A stretch of 60,033 nucleotides of DNA from Thermoplasmata archaeon UBA184 (GCA_002495185.1 DAEB01000027.1:22373-82405), one strand, 5' to 3'. Positions 7,388-18,593 are shown, counted from the first letter of the stretch. Made by a program: numbers and translations. The notes: generated by a model not told the origin, from the letters alone.

Positions 7388-8851
7388 ATGACTCCTGACG
7401 CGGCCGCCGCACCTCCAAAGCCGGCCCCCCCCAAGCTGAACCCGGTTCGGGTCCCGATCGCCGAGGAACCGGTGGGCGTCCGCACCCAGGACTTCCGCGA
7501 GGTGTTGCATGCCTACTCGAAGGAGGACGCGGTCCTCGAGGCCAAGCGGTGCATCCAATGCCGCCGCCCGTGGTGCGTCGAGGCGTGCCCGATCACGCAA
7601 GACTGCCGGGAGTACATCCGCCTCATCGCGGACGGGAATTTCGATGGTGCGGCCCGGGTGACCCTCCGGGAGAACCCGCTCGCGACCTGCCTCTGCAAGG
7701 TCTGCTATCACTACTGTGAGGACGCCTGTGTTGTCAAGAAGAAAGGAGTTCCCATCGCGATCCGTCATCTCAAGCGGGCGTCCCTCGAATACGGGTCGAG
7801 CGAGCTCGCCTACGTCCCGTCGAAGCCGAAGCACCAGCGTGTTGCGGTCGTCGGCGCGGGCCCCGCCGGTCTGATGATGGCCTGGGAGCTCGCCGTCCGG
7901 GGCTACTCTGTCACGGTCTTCGAGCAGGAGACCCGATACGGAGGGCTCATGCAGACGATCCCCGCGTACCGGATGACCGACGCCGACGTCGAGACCGACC
8001 GGCGCAGGTTCCGGGACCTGGACGTCGCGTTCGTGGACGGGACGAAGGTCGGCCGTGACTTTCCGTTCGATAAGCTGGTCAAGGAGGACGGCTACCAAGC
8101 GGTCTTCCTCGCGATCGGTACGCCGAACCACCGCTCGCTCGGGGTCCCCGGCGAGAAGGTCCCGGGAGTGCTGCCCGCGCTCGATTTTCTGAAGGACGTG
8201 AACCAAGGGAGGCCCGTCACCGTGGGCAAGGAGGTCGTGGTCATCGGAGGCGGCGACGTCGCGATGGACTCGGTCCGCACGGCGCTTCGCGAATCGCACG
8301 GGGGACGAGTGACCTTGGTCTACCGGCGGAGCCGCCAGGAGATGCCGGCGGACGCCGAAGAGGTCCATGGCGCCGAGCAGGAGGGGATTCGCTTCTACTT
8401 CCTCAAGGCGCCGATACAGATCGTCGGGAACCAGCACGTCGAGGGACTCGTGGTCCAGACGATGGAACTTGGCCCGCCAGATGCGGGCGGTCGACGCAGT
8501 CCCATTCCCGTCCCCCATTCGGAGGAGACGATCCCGTGCGACACCGTCATCATCGCCGTGGGCCAGAAGACCGACCTCACCGGGATCGATTCGGGCCTCG
8601 ACCTCAAGCTGACCTCGCAGGGTTGGCCCGAGGGAAAGGGCAAGGGCTTCGAGACCGCGGTCCCGGGCATCTTCGCCGCCGGCGGCCGTTCGGTCGTGTA
8701 CGCGATGGGCGCGGCGATGGAGGCGGCGAATGCGATCGATGCGTACCTCTCCGCGAAGCGGGGCGAGACGGCCCCACCACGCCCCGACCCCCTCGGGGGA
8801 ACGGAGACGTTCCACCTCCCCGCGGGGTACACCTCGCCCATTCGCGTGTAG
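7388..8851 (+). CDS. gltD: GltD-like NADPH-dependent flavoprotein (glutamate synthase small-subunit family)
   Basis: The 487-residue protein has the architecture of the NADPH-binding beta subunit of glutamate synthase and of homotetrameric archaeal GltA-like enzymes. An N-terminal Cys-rich domain ligates two 4Fe-4S clusters (CIQCRRPWCVEACPI near residue 56 and CLCKVCYHYCEDACV near 101). An FAD site follows (VAVVGAGPAGLMMAWELAVR, residues ~154-175), then an NADPH site (VVVIGGGDVAMDSVRTAL, ~282-300) and the closing FAD segment GIFAAGG. No large glutamate synthase subunit is nearby, so it may act alone, or as a ferredoxin:NADP oxidoreductase or another GltD-like module. Family assignment is firm; substrate is not. 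Confidence 0.88.
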   Translation: MTPDAAAAPPKPAPPKLNPVRVPIAEEPVGVRTQDFREVLHAYSKEDAVLEAKRCIQCRRPWCVEACPITQDCREYIRLIADGNFDGAARVTLRENPLATCLCKVCYHYCEDACVVKKKGVPIAIRHLKRASLEYGSSELAYVPSKPKHQRVAVVGAGPAGLMMAWELAVRGYSVTVFEQETRYGGLMQTIPAYRMTDADVETDRRRFRDLDVAFVDGTKVGRDFPFDKLVKEDGYQAVFLAIGTPNHRSLGVPGEKVPGVLPALDFLKDVNQGRPVTVGKEVVVIGGGDVAMDSVRTALRESHGGRVTLVYRRSRQEMPADAEEVHGAEQEGIRFYFLKAPIQIVGNQHVEGLVVQTMELGPPDAGGRRSPIPVPHSEETIPCDTVIIAVGQKTDLTGIDSGLDLKLTSQGWPEGKGKGFETAVPGIFAAGGRSVVYAMGAAMEAANAIDAYLSAKRGETAPPRPDPLGGTETFHLPAGYTSPIRV

Positions 8852-8912
8852 GGAGTCCGATTCGCTCCCCGGGTGGCAAGGTTTTTCCGAGGCACCCTCC
8901 CATCCCCAAGGG

Positions 8913-11288
8913 ATGAGGGCGTGGCGGGTCGCTTCCTGGCGTTCGTGCGCCCTGGCGGTGGGGGTCCTCGTCCTCCTCGTGGGCCCCGCGATCTTCCTAT
9001 CGGGAGGCGGACCCTCGTCTTATCCCACCGACCCACGAGGTGCGGAAGCTTCTCCTCCGGACATCGCGTCGACCCATGCCCTGCCGGTGTCGTACGCCGA
9101 GTCGTTCTCCGAGCGCGCGGGGTTCGATGGGCAGGCAGTGCGAGCACTCTCCTCCGCGACCCCCGCGGTCGGGAACGAGCTCGTGGTGGTCACGTTCTAT
9201 CCGTCCGACCCGTCGTTCTTCACTGCTCCGCCGGCCGGAACACCGGGGCTCACCGTCGAGAAGATTGCGGACCGGTACGGCCTCTCACCGGTCGCCTACT
9301 CCTCCGTGGAGAAGTACTTCGCATCCCAGGGGCTGACGGTCGCTCGGAGCTCCCCGGATCGCCTGTCGCTCACGGTGGAGGGACCCGCAGGGTTGGTCGG
9401 AGCCGCCTTTGGAACGGAGCTGGTCTCGGGAACCTTGGCCGGACGGCCGGTCACCCTTCCCCGGACCGCTCCGGCGTTGCCCTCGGCGATAGAACCCTGG
9501 GTCTCGTCGGTCGTCGGACTCTCGAGTGGGCTCGTCTCCTTCTCCCTGCCGACGGGGCTCCCCGATGCTCGTCTCCTGCCCGCCGGGACCGTCCCGCAAG
9601 CTGCCCCGGACCTCATCACTCCGGCGATCGCCCGGGAGATCTACGACCTTTCCTCGCTCTACAACGTCTCGGGAACCCCCCGGTACTCGGTCGGCGAAGG
9701 TGTCGCCGTCGTGTTGTGGGGGGACGGTTACGACCCGAACGACATCTCCACGTTCTTCTCGAGCGACTATCCGGCGAGCTTCCCGACGCCGAACGTTCGC
9801 GCGTTCCCGGTGGACGGGGCGCCCGCCCCCTCCGGCCGAGCGGTCTCCGACCCGAGCCAAGCCCCCCGGGAGCTGACGCTCGACCTCGAGTGGGCCGGCT
9901 CGGCGGCCCCCGGCGCGACCCTCGACGCGGTCTACGCCCCCGACGGACCCGCCAGCCAACAGTACTCCCCCATGGTCGGCGCGATGACGGACGCCCTCAG
10001 CACCGCCGTCGACCTCTCGGGAGTCTCGGTGATCTCGATGTCGTTCGGCACCCCCGAAGGGTCCAGCTCGTCGCTCCAGACCGCCTGGGCCACCGACATG
10101 GCGACCGCGACCCAGCGGGGGATTACGATGCTCGCGGCGACCGGCGACCTCGGCGGGGACGCCCAGTCGGGGTGTACCGGGGGACCGATGGTCGAGTTCC
10201 CCTCGACGTCCCCCGACGTGATCGCGGTCGGAGGGACACAACCGACGCTCGCGAGGGACCTCCTCGGGCAGGTGACGGGGCTCGCGAGCGAGTCGGCCTG
10301 GAGCGAGAGTGCCGGAGGGTACTCCTCTGACTTCCGCGCTCCGTCCTGGCAGGACGTCGGGAGCGCGGCAGGACCGATCGAATCGAACGGGGGATTCCGG
10401 GGCGTGCCGGACGTGTCCGCGACGGCGGACTACAACTCGCTCTTCTTCGCGGGTCAGAACGCGGTCGCGGCTGGCACCAGCTTCGCTACGCCTCTCTGGG
10501 CCGGTCTCATCGCGGAGATGGACGCCCACTATGGAAGCCCGCTCGGCTTCCTCACCCCGCGTCTCTACGCGGTGGGGGCAAGCCAAGAGTTGGGAAAGGA
10601 CCCGGTCGGACTCGGAGACGTTTCGAGCGGCTCGACCTGCATCGGTTCGGCGGTCACGGGCTGGGACCCGGAGACTGGTTGGGGTTCACCGCGCGCGTTG
10701 CTCCTGTACGAGGACCTGACCGCGACCTTCGTCGACCTGAGCGTCTCAGCGACGCCGACCACCGTCGCGCCCGGGGGCTCGGTAACGGTCATCGTTCGGC
10801 TGACCAACCGGACGAGCGGTGCCGCCATCTCCGGTATTCCGGTCAATGTCGGCGTTGCCGCGAGCGACGGGAACGGACCGTGCGCCAACACGTGGGGTTC
10901 GGCGACCCTCGACAGCAACGCGAGTGGCGACGTGTCGTTCTCGGTCGGGGTCCCCGCCTGCTACCTCGGGAGCCACGGCACCGCTACCGCCTCCGTGACG
11001 AGCGGTGGGTACTTCGGCACGAACTCGACCACCGTCGCCGTGAATCTGCTCGGATTTGCCCCCGCCCTGGCCGGGATCGACCAGTACCCGTGGAACGTGG
11101 CGGCCTTCGCCGTGATCATGGTGATCGCTGGTGGGATCGGATACGTCCTCGGCCGACGGTCTCCGAGTTCCGTCGGCTCCTACCGGCCCCCCGCCCGGCG
11201 ACCTCTGGCCGCGGCGAGAGCCGGTGCTCCCGGGACCACCGCGGTTTCTCCTCCCCCGGCAACCCCTCCGGGGCCGCCCCCGGGGTGA
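8913..11288 (+). CDS. Membrane-anchored S53 family serine-carboxyl peptidase (sedolisin/kumamolisin type)
   Basis: This 791-residue preproenzyme is exported and should digest proteins at acid pH, as is typical of S53 peptidases. A signal/TM segment at about 10-32 is followed by a pro-kumamolisin activation domain (~55-190) and the catalytic domain (~230-610). Catalytic candidates are Glu320 and Asp324 (ELTLDLEWAG) and Ser523 in AAGTSFATPLWAG, with a calcium-site-like ending GWDPETGWGSPRA. One Ig-like domain (~610-700), a C-terminal TM helix (~725-750, ending VLGRR) and a Pro/Ala-rich cytoplasmic tail follow. ATG 8913 is chosen because it puts the signal sequence at the N-terminus; the longer frame overlaps gltD. 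The membrane anchor keeps the protease at the cell surface. Confidence 0.93.
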   Translation: MRAWRVASWRSCALAVGVLVLLVGPAIFLSGGGPSSYPTDPRGAEASPPDIASTHALPVSYAESFSERAGFDGQAVRALSSATPAVGNELVVVTFYPSDPSFFTAPPAGTPGLTVEKIADRYGLSPVAYSSVEKYFASQGLTVARSSPDRLSLTVEGPAGLVGAAFGTELVSGTLAGRPVTLPRTAPALPSAIEPWVSSVVGLSSGLVSFSLPTGLPDARLLPAGTVPQAAPDLITPAIAREIYDLSSLYNVSGTPRYSVGEGVAVVLWGDGYDPNDISTFFSSDYPASFPTPNVRAFPVDGAPAPSGRAVSDPSQAPRELTLDLEWAGSAAPGATLDAVYAPDGPASQQYSPMVGAMTDALSTAVDLSGVSVISMSFGTPEGSSSSLQTAWATDMATATQRGITMLAATGDLGGDAQSGCTGGPMVEFPSTSPDVIAVGGTQPTLARDLLGQVTGLASESAWSESAGGYSSDFRAPSWQDVGSAAGPIESNGGFRGVPDVSATADYNSLFFAGQNAVAAGTSFATPLWAGLIAEMDAHYGSPLGFLTPRLYAVGASQELGKDPVGLGDVSSGSTCIGSAVTGWDPETGWGSPRALLLYEDLTATFVDLSVSATPTTVAPGGSVTVIVRLTNRTSGAAISGIPVNVGVAASDGNGPCANTWGSATLDSNASGDVSFSVGVPACYLGSHGTATASVTSGGYFGTNSTTVAVNLLGFAPALAGIDQYPWNVAAFAVIMVIAGGIGYVLGRRSPSSVGSYRPPARRPLAAARAGAPGTTAVSPPPATPPGPPPG

Positions 11289-11347
11289 GAGGGACTCTTC
11301 CCGAACGGAGTTCCTTCCGACCCCTCGGCGAGGGCCGTCCCCAAAAG

Positions 11348-11356
11348 ACTTAATCC
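11348..11356 (+). promoter_or_regulatory. TATA box for pheS, placing the GTG start at the transcript's 5' end
   Basis: ACTTAATCC lies 21-29 bp before GTG 11377, the spacing expected between a TATA box and the transcription start. It supports a leaderless GTG start and rules out the longer upstream frame. Confidence 0.6.
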
Positions 11357-11376
11357 GGCCCCTCACTCGCCTTCGC

Positions 11377-12906
11377 GTGCCCGAGGCATCCGGGGATGCC
11401 CCGGTCGGGGCGGCCCCGGTCGCTCTCTCGGGGCCTGAACGTTCGCTCCTTCAGGCTCTTCGGGAGCTCGAGACTCCTTCGATCGACGAGGAGTCGCTCG
11501 GCCGGAAAGTGGAGCTCCCCGCGGACCAGGTACGCGGCAGCCTGCAGCGACTCCGGTCGAAGCACCTCGCGCTCCTCGAGGAGGAGCATCGGACGACCGT
11601 CCGCCTCACACCGAAAGGCGAGAGCGCCGTGGCGAAAGGGCTTCCCGAGAGGCGGTTCCTGGCGGCACTCGAGCGACGTGGCGGGACCCTCTCTCCGGAC
11701 GAGGCGGCGGAAGCGGGGCTCGACGAGGAGGAGCGGTCTGCGGCGATCGGCGTCCTGAGGCGGCGCGGGTGGCTTGCGGAGGGGGTTCCGTTTCGACTCA
11801 AGCCCGGAGCTTCGACCCCCGAGGGACCCCTCCCCGAGGAGACCGTCCTAAGACAGGTCGGGCTCGGAGAGACCGACGTCGACCCAGCAATCGTGGATGC
11901 CCTCGAACGGCGGGGACTCGTGCGCCGCGAGCATCGGTCGACCAAGCGCTGGTCCGCCTCCGAGGAGGGTCGCCGGCTTCCCTTGGTCTCGGAGGGCGAG
12001 GAGCTCCTGGGCTCCCTGACCCCCGAACTGCTCCGCACCGGCGACTGGCGGGGACGATCCTTCCGGCCGTACGACGTCCGTGCGGCCGTGCCGTACGCAA
12101 CCGGCGCTCGCCCGAATGCGTACGTCGCGTGGCTCGAGGAGTTCGAGGAGATTCTGGTGGGGCTCGGCTTCGAGCAAGCCGAGGGGCCGCTCCTCGAGAC
12201 CGAGTTCTGGAACAACGACGTCCTCTTCATGCCCCAGGATCACCCGGCGCGTTCCATCCACGACGCGCTCTCGGTCGAGGGGACCGAGGGGCAGCCCCCG
12301 GCGGCCGACCTCCTCGCCCGGGTGGCCGCCGTCCACGAGGGGCGCGCGCTCCCGGGGGCGACCTCGGCCCTCGGACCCGGGTGGCCCGGACCGTACGACG
12401 TGCGCGTGGCCGAGCGTCCCGTCCTTCGCTCCCAGACGACGGCGGTCTCCGCGCGGTATCTCGCGGCTCGCCCGACGCCGCCGTTCCGGATGTTCTCGAT
12501 CGACCGGAACTTCCGACGGGAGGCGCTCGATGCTCGTCATCACATCGAGTTCCATCAATGCGAAGGGATCATCGGAGAGGAGGGGCTCGACCTCCGGCAC
12601 CTCGTCGGGGTCTTCACGACCCTCGCGGACGCGATCGGTCTCCACGAGCTCAAGATTCGGCCCAGTTACTTCCCGTTCACCGAGCCCTCGGTGGAGGGGT
12701 ACGTCCGTCATCCCCGCCTCGGGTGGATGGAGGTCTTTCCGGGGGGAATCCTGCGCCCAGAGGTGCTCGGTCCGCTCGGGGTAGACGTTCCGGTGCTGGC
12801 CTGGGGGATCGGCGTCATGCGGCTCGCGATGGTGGCGCTTGGTCGCAACGACATCCGGGACCTGTTCCAGGACGACCTCGGCGTGCTCACGGGAGGGACT
12901 CCGTAG
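11377..12906 (+). CDS. pheS: Phenylalanyl-tRNA synthetase alpha subunit
   Basis: The catalytic subunit charges tRNA-Phe as an (alpha-beta)2 tetramer. The 509 residues start at GTG 11377. The N-terminal ~200 residues contain winged-helix modules that bind tRNA (for example LLQALRELETPSIDEESLGR). The class II core holds motif 2 (FRMFSIDRNFRREALDARHH, near residue 370), the HQCEGIIG segment and motif 3 (LAWGIGVMRLAMVALGRNDI, near 470). Length is typical of archaeal PheS. The pheT start follows 2 bp after the stop, so the two chains are translated together. Confidence 0.96.
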   Translation: MPEASGDAPVGAAPVALSGPERSLLQALRELETPSIDEESLGRKVELPADQVRGSLQRLRSKHLALLEEEHRTTVRLTPKGESAVAKGLPERRFLAALERRGGTLSPDEAAEAGLDEEERSAAIGVLRRRGWLAEGVPFRLKPGASTPEGPLPEETVLRQVGLGETDVDPAIVDALERRGLVRREHRSTKRWSASEEGRRLPLVSEGEELLGSLTPELLRTGDWRGRSFRPYDVRAAVPYATGARPNAYVAWLEEFEEILVGLGFEQAEGPLLETEFWNNDVLFMPQDHPARSIHDALSVEGTEGQPPAADLLARVAAVHEGRALPGATSALGPGWPGPYDVRVAERPVLRSQTTAVSARYLAARPTPPFRMFSIDRNFRREALDARHHIEFHQCEGIIGEEGLDLRHLVGVFTTLADAIGLHELKIRPSYFPFTEPSVEGYVRHPRLGWMEVFPGGILRPEVLGPLGVDVPVLAWGIGVMRLAMVALGRNDIRDLFQDDLGVLTGGTP

Positions 12907-12908
12907 AC

Positions 12909-14603
12909 ATGCCCCGTTCGACCTTGGATGCGGACCGGCTCTGCGCGATCGCCGGGCGGACGCTCGCGGGCGCGGCGCTCGATGACCTCCTGTTCGGCTC
13001 GAAGGCCGAAGTGGAGGCTCACGACGCAAGCGCACTCACCGTCTCGGTTACTCCCGACCGCCTCGACCTCCTCTCGGAAGGGGGTCTCGGGTTGTACTTG
13101 CAGGGAGTCCTCGGGACGGCCCGCGGTCTCCCCGACTACCGAGCGAAGCTCGAGGATACTCTCGCCGCCGGCTTCACGGTGGACCGGTCCGTGGACGCGC
13201 TTCGGCCGTCGATCGGGGGAGCGGTGGTCCGGGCCCCCGCCGGCCGGGAGCTGGACGCGGGGTTGCTCGCCGAAGCCGTACGGTTCCAGGAGATCCTCCA
13301 TGCGTCGATCGGACGCAATCGTCGCGCGGCGAGTCTCGGGATCTACCCGATCGACCGGCTCGAGTTCCCGGTGCGGTACGCGCTCGAAGCGATGTCGGTG
13401 GTCCAGTTCGTTCCGCTCGATGCCTCCGACGAGGTCGGAGCTCCCGAGTTCTTCCGGGACCATCCCATGGCCCACGTGTACGGGCCAATGGGACGGGCGG
13501 GGGATTCGTGTCTCACGCTGCGGGACGCCACCGGCGTCATCCTGAGCCTTCCTCCGGTCCTCAACGGACGGACCGCGGGCGAGGCGAGAGTCGGGGACCG
13601 GGAGCTCCTGATCGAAGCGACCGGCACTCGCGAGCGTTCGGTCGCCGAGGCGGTCGGGCTGATGCTCGTCCCGTTCGTCGCGCAGGGTTGGGAGGTCGGC
13701 CCGATTCCGGTCGAACGCGTGGGACGAGAGCGCTCGGACGGAGCGGCGATCGTCGACCCGCACTCGGTGGACCTGCCGAGCCGACTGCTGCGAACGCTGG
13801 GAGGCGAAGGGTTCTCGGCGTCCGTGGTCGAACGACGACTGGCCGAGGCTCGCCTCGCGGGGCATCCCCAGCCTCACGGATGGCTCGTGGACGCGCCCCC
13901 CTGGCGGCCGGACCTCACGACTCCCGTGGACGTGGGAGAGGACGTGCTTCTGGCGGAGGGAGTGCGCCCCGAAGAGGGGATTCTCCCGTCGAGCCGGACC
14001 CGAGGCCGGCTGCGCCCCGAGACGCTCTTCCGGCGAAGGTTCGCCTCCTCCCTCCTCGGGCTCGGCCTCGCCGCGCCTCACACGACGCTCCTGGTTTCCG
14101 AGAGCGCAGTCGCCCGGCTCGGCGGCGAGCTTCCCCTCCACATCCGTAATCCGGTCTCCGCGGAGTTCGCCTACGTCCGCGACCGCCTCCTCGTCTCCCA
14201 CCTCGAGGTCCTCGCGCGGAACACGCGGCATGGCTACCCCCAGCGATTGGGAGAGGTCGCCCCGGTCGTTGTTCGCGCGCCCGGGACGGAGACCGGCGCG
14301 CGCACGCGCTACCACGCGGGTCTCGTGCTGGCTCACGAGGGCGCCGGGTTCGCCGATGCCGCCTCTCTGGTCGACTATCTGCTTCGAACGGTCGACGTGA
14401 CCGCGGTCCGGGAGCCGGCCGAGATCCCCGGCACGATCGCCGGACGCGCCGCTCGAGCTCGCGTCGCCGGTGAGCCGGTCGCGGAGATGGGAGAGGTCGC
14501 GCCCGACATCCTCGCGCCGCTCGGGGTCCCGGTGCCGGTCGGGTGGGCCGAGGTCGACCTCTCCGCGCTCTGGCCGCTGGTTCGCCCGCGCACAACCCAT
14601 TAA
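12909..14603 (+). CDS. pheT: Phenylalanyl-tRNA synthetase beta subunit
   Basis: The 564-residue beta chain is the short archaeal/eukaryotic form, without the bacterial EMAP and anticodon-binding domains. It starts at ATG 12909, directly after pheS. Visible parts are the B1 region (LTVSVTPDRLDLLSEGGLGL), the B3/B4 editing-type domain around residues 95-260 (FRDHPMAHVYGPMGRAGDS, then PPVLNGRTAG), a B5 domain and the catalytic-like domain (ETLFRRRFASSLLGLGLA, IRNPVSAEFAYVRDRLLVSH). Its TAA stop overlaps the TATA box of the next gene. Confidence 0.95.
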   Translation: MPRSTLDADRLCAIAGRTLAGAALDDLLFGSKAEVEAHDASALTVSVTPDRLDLLSEGGLGLYLQGVLGTARGLPDYRAKLEDTLAAGFTVDRSVDALRPSIGGAVVRAPAGRELDAGLLAEAVRFQEILHASIGRNRRAASLGIYPIDRLEFPVRYALEAMSVVQFVPLDASDEVGAPEFFRDHPMAHVYGPMGRAGDSCLTLRDATGVILSLPPVLNGRTAGEARVGDRELLIEATGTRERSVAEAVGLMLVPFVAQGWEVGPIPVERVGRERSDGAAIVDPHSVDLPSRLLRTLGGEGFSASVVERRLAEARLAGHPQPHGWLVDAPPWRPDLTTPVDVGEDVLLAEGVRPEEGILPSSRTRGRLRPETLFRRRFASSLLGLGLAAPHTTLLVSESAVARLGGELPLHIRNPVSAEFAYVRDRLLVSHLEVLARNTRHGYPQRLGEVAPVVVRAPGTETGARTRYHAGLVLAHEGAGFADAASLVDYLLRTVDVTAVREPAEIPGTIAGRAARARVAGEPVAEMGEVAPDILAPLGVPVPVGWAEVDLSALWPLVRPRTTH

Positions 14604-14607
14604 TAGC
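14599..14607 (+). promoter_or_regulatory. TATA box of methylmalonyl-CoA mutase large subunit, overlapping the pheT stop codon
   Basis: CATTAATAG spans the pheT TAA stop and sits 20-28 bp before ATG 14627. The message would start at or next to the ATG. Confidence 0.6.
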
Positions 14608-14626
14608 GTCCCCCGGTCCATCGGCG

Positions 14627-16306
<1,680 letters not shown>

Positions 16307-16322
16307 CGGAGGGGGTCGAAGG

Positions 16323-16721
16323 ATGAAGGTCGACCACGTCGGAATCGTGGTGGCGAGCCTCCACGACGCCCTCCCCCTCTGGACGCGGCTCCTCGGAGAG
16401 CCCTCAGCCCCCGCCGAAGAGGTTCCCGGCGGCGGAGTCCGGGTCGCGTTCCTCGGTTCCGGTGAGACGCACGTCGAGCTGGTCGAGCCGACGGGACCCG
16501 ATTCGCCGGTGTCGAAGTTCCTTGCGACCCGCGGCGGCGGGATCCATCACATCGCGTTCGGGGTGCCCGACGTCGACCGGGCGCTCCGGGACGTCGAGGC
16601 AAGAGGTGGGCGGCTCATCGACCGACGGGGTCGCCCCGGCGCTCGGGGACGGCGAGTCGGGTTCGCGCATCCGTTGGCCTTTGGGGGGGTTCTTGTGGAG
16701 TTCGTGGAGGAGCCGCGATGA
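16323..16721 (+). CDS. mce: Methylmalonyl-CoA epimerase
   Basis: This 132-residue VOC-fold enzyme interconverts (S)- and (R)-methylmalonyl-CoA, supplying the right isomer to the mutase encoded just upstream. Family marks are the metal His in VDHVGIVVASLHDAL, the segment HVELVEPTGPDSPVSKFL, RGGGIHHIAFGVPDVD with its conserved His pair, and the C-terminal Glu in VLVEFVEEP. The length is typical. Its stop overlaps the enolase start (ATGA), so the two are translationally coupled. Confidence 0.94.
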   Translation: MKVDHVGIVVASLHDALPLWTRLLGEPSAPAEEVPGGGVRVAFLGSGETHVELVEPTGPDSPVSKFLATRGGGIHHIAFGVPDVDRALRDVEARGGRLIDRRGRPGARGRRVGFAHPLAFGGVLVEFVEEPR

Positions 16722-17932
16722 GCCGGATCACCGACGTCGACCTATTCGGAGTGTACGATAGCCGAGCTCGACGCACGGTCGAGGCGACGGTCGTGCTCGC
16801 GTCCGGAGCGTCCGGCCGGGCGGGCGCGCCGAGCGGGGCGAGCACGGGCGTGCATGAGGTCGTCGCGTTCCCGAAGGGCGGCGTCCCCGAGGCCCTCGAG
16901 GTCTTCCGAGAGAAGGTGGCGCCGCGCCTCCTCGGACTCGAAGCATCGGACCAGGCCGCGGTGGACATGGCGCTCCACGACGCGGACGGGACGCTCGACT
17001 TCTCGACGATCGGCGGAAACACCGCGACGGCCGTCTCGGTCGCCTCGGCGATCGCGACGGCCGACGAAGCCGGAACCCCGCTCTGGCGCGTCCTTGCCCG
17101 GCCCGATGTCGACGGACGATCGTTTCCGGCGGTCGCCGGCAACTGCCTCAACGGGGGCCGACATGCGATTGGGGGACCGGACATCCAGGAGTTCCTTGCC
17201 TTCGCCGATTGCCCGCGTCCCGAGGACTCGATCCGGGCGGCGGTGCGTGTCCACGGGCTCGTTGGCGAGGCGCTCCATCGCCGCTTTCCGAAGGCGGCCC
17301 TCGGGCGAGGCGACGAGGGAGGATGGGTCGCCGCCATCTCGAACGTGGACGCGCTCGAGCTCCTCTCCGAGGCGTGTGCGGCGGCGCGCGACGAGCTCCA
17401 CCTCGAAGTCCACCCGGGGCTCGACCTCGCCGCGAGCGAGTTCTTCGACGAAGGGCAGTACCGGTACCGGGAGCAAACGCTCGACAGCGAGGGGCAGATC
17501 GGGTTCGTATCGAAGCTCGTGGACCGCTTTGACCTTCGGTACGTCGAGGACCCGTTCGAGGAGGAGGCGTTCGACGCGTTCGCGGCGCTGACGAAGGCGG
17601 TCGGACGCCGGACGCTCGTGGTGGGCGACGACCTCTACGTGACGAACGAACAGCGGCTCGCCCTCGGGGTCGAGCGGCACGCCACCAACGCGGTCCTCGT
17701 CAAGGTGAACCAGGTCGGGACGCTCACCGACACGTTCCGAACGGTCGACCTCGCCCGCGGCCACGGACTCTCGACCATCACCTCGCACCGGTCCGGGGAG
17801 GTCCCGGAAGGATGGCTCGCCCATGTGGCTCTCGGGACGGGCGCGCGGGGCCTCAAGTGCGGGATTCTGGGCGGAGAACGGATGGCAAAGCTAAATGAAC
17901 TCCTGCGGCTCGGCCGCGCCACCGGAATCTGA
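16718..17932 (+). CDS. eno: Enolase (phosphopyruvate hydratase)
   Basis: Enolase converts 2-phosphoglycerate to phosphoenolpyruvate. The 404 residues contain the SGAST loop (PSGASTGVHE), the NGGRHAIGGPDIQEFL segment, the catalytic GRGDEGGWVA region, metal-binding YVEDPFEEE and VVGDDLYVTN, catalytic LVKVNQVGT and SHRSGEVPEG, and LGTGARGLKCG. The usual N-terminal DSRGNPTVE is altered to DSRARRTVE, and the Phe/Tyr after DEGG is Trp; both are mild departures. The eno-rpsB order is a classic archaeal arrangement. Upstream coupling to the epimerase is not, and suggests a rearrangement that brought the mutase pair next to it. Confidence 0.95.
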   Translation: MSRITDVDLFGVYDSRARRTVEATVVLASGASGRAGAPSGASTGVHEVVAFPKGGVPEALEVFREKVAPRLLGLEASDQAAVDMALHDADGTLDFSTIGGNTATAVSVASAIATADEAGTPLWRVLARPDVDGRSFPAVAGNCLNGGRHAIGGPDIQEFLAFADCPRPEDSIRAAVRVHGLVGEALHRRFPKAALGRGDEGGWVAAISNVDALELLSEACAAARDELHLEVHPGLDLAASEFFDEGQYRYREQTLDSEGQIGFVSKLVDRFDLRYVEDPFEEEAFDAFAALTKAVGRRTLVVGDDLYVTNEQRLALGVERHATNAVLVKVNQVGTLTDTFRTVDLARGHGLSTITSHRSGEVPEGWLAHVALGTGARGLKCGILGGERMAKLNELLRLGRATGI

Positions 17933-17936
17933 CGGG

Positions 17937-18593
17937 ATGCCCGACGAGGAAACGGCGACCGAACAACCGCTGTCGGCGAGCGACGGCCAGGACATCCAGC
18001 CCGGCGAGCTCCTGATCCCCGAGGATACCTACCTCACATCGGGCGTCCACATCGGGACGCAGCAGAAGTCGGCGTCGATGCGCCGGTTCGTCTTCAAGGT
18101 CCGATTCGACGGCCTGCACGTCCTCGACGTCCGCGAGACCGACCGGCGGATCCGGATCGCGGCCAAGTTCCTCGCTCGCTTCTCTGCCGACCGGATCCTC
18201 GTCGTGTCGCAGCGCCAGTACGGCCAGAAGCCGGTGCGGGTGTTCGCGAAGACGATCGGGGCCGTCTCGTTCGCCGAACGGTTCGTCCCCGGCTGCCTCA
18301 CGAACCCGAACCTCGAGGAGTACTTCGAGCCGAAGGTGCTCGTCGTCACCGACCCGGCGACCGACCAGCAGGCGCTCAGCGAGGCGGTCTCGATCGGGAT
18401 CCCGGTCGTGGGCCTGTGCGACGTGAACAACGAGACCCGCAATGTCGACCTCGTCATCCCCGCGAACAACAAGGGCCGAGTGGCGCTCGCCACCGTCTAC
18501 TGGCTGCTCGCCCGCGAGGTGCTGAAGGCCCGCGCCGGCGGCGCGGAGGTCGACTACCCGCTCACGATCGAGGACTTCCAGGCGGCCCTCTAA
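17937..18593 (+). CDS. rpsB: Small ribosomal subunit protein uS2
   Basis: The 218-residue protein of the 30S subunit starts at ATG 17937 (MPDEETATEQ), 4 bp after enolase. The archaeal uS2 core is clear: TYLTSGVHIGTQQKSASMRR, FDGLHVLDVRETDRRIRIAA, RFVPGCLTNPN, VLVVTDPATDQQALSEA, IPVVGLCDVNNETRNVDLVI and PANNKGRVALATVYWLLARE. The N-terminal ~25 acidic residues are an extension also seen in other archaea. Confidence 0.97.
   Translation: MPDEETATEQPLSASDGQDIQPGELLIPEDTYLTSGVHIGTQQKSASMRRFVFKVRFDGLHVLDVRETDRRIRIAAKFLARFSADRILVVSQRQYGQKPVRVFAKTIGAVSFAERFVPGCLTNPNLEEYFEPKVLVVTDPATDQQALSEAVSIGIPVVGLCDVNNETRNVDLVIPANNKGRVALATVYWLLAREVLKARAGGAEVDYPLTIEDFQAAL

Noticed and set aside
8730..8912. Longer N-terminus for the S53 peptidase
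   Set aside because: It would lie inside the gltD coding region and bury the signal sequence; ATG 8913 places the hydrophobic segment correctly.
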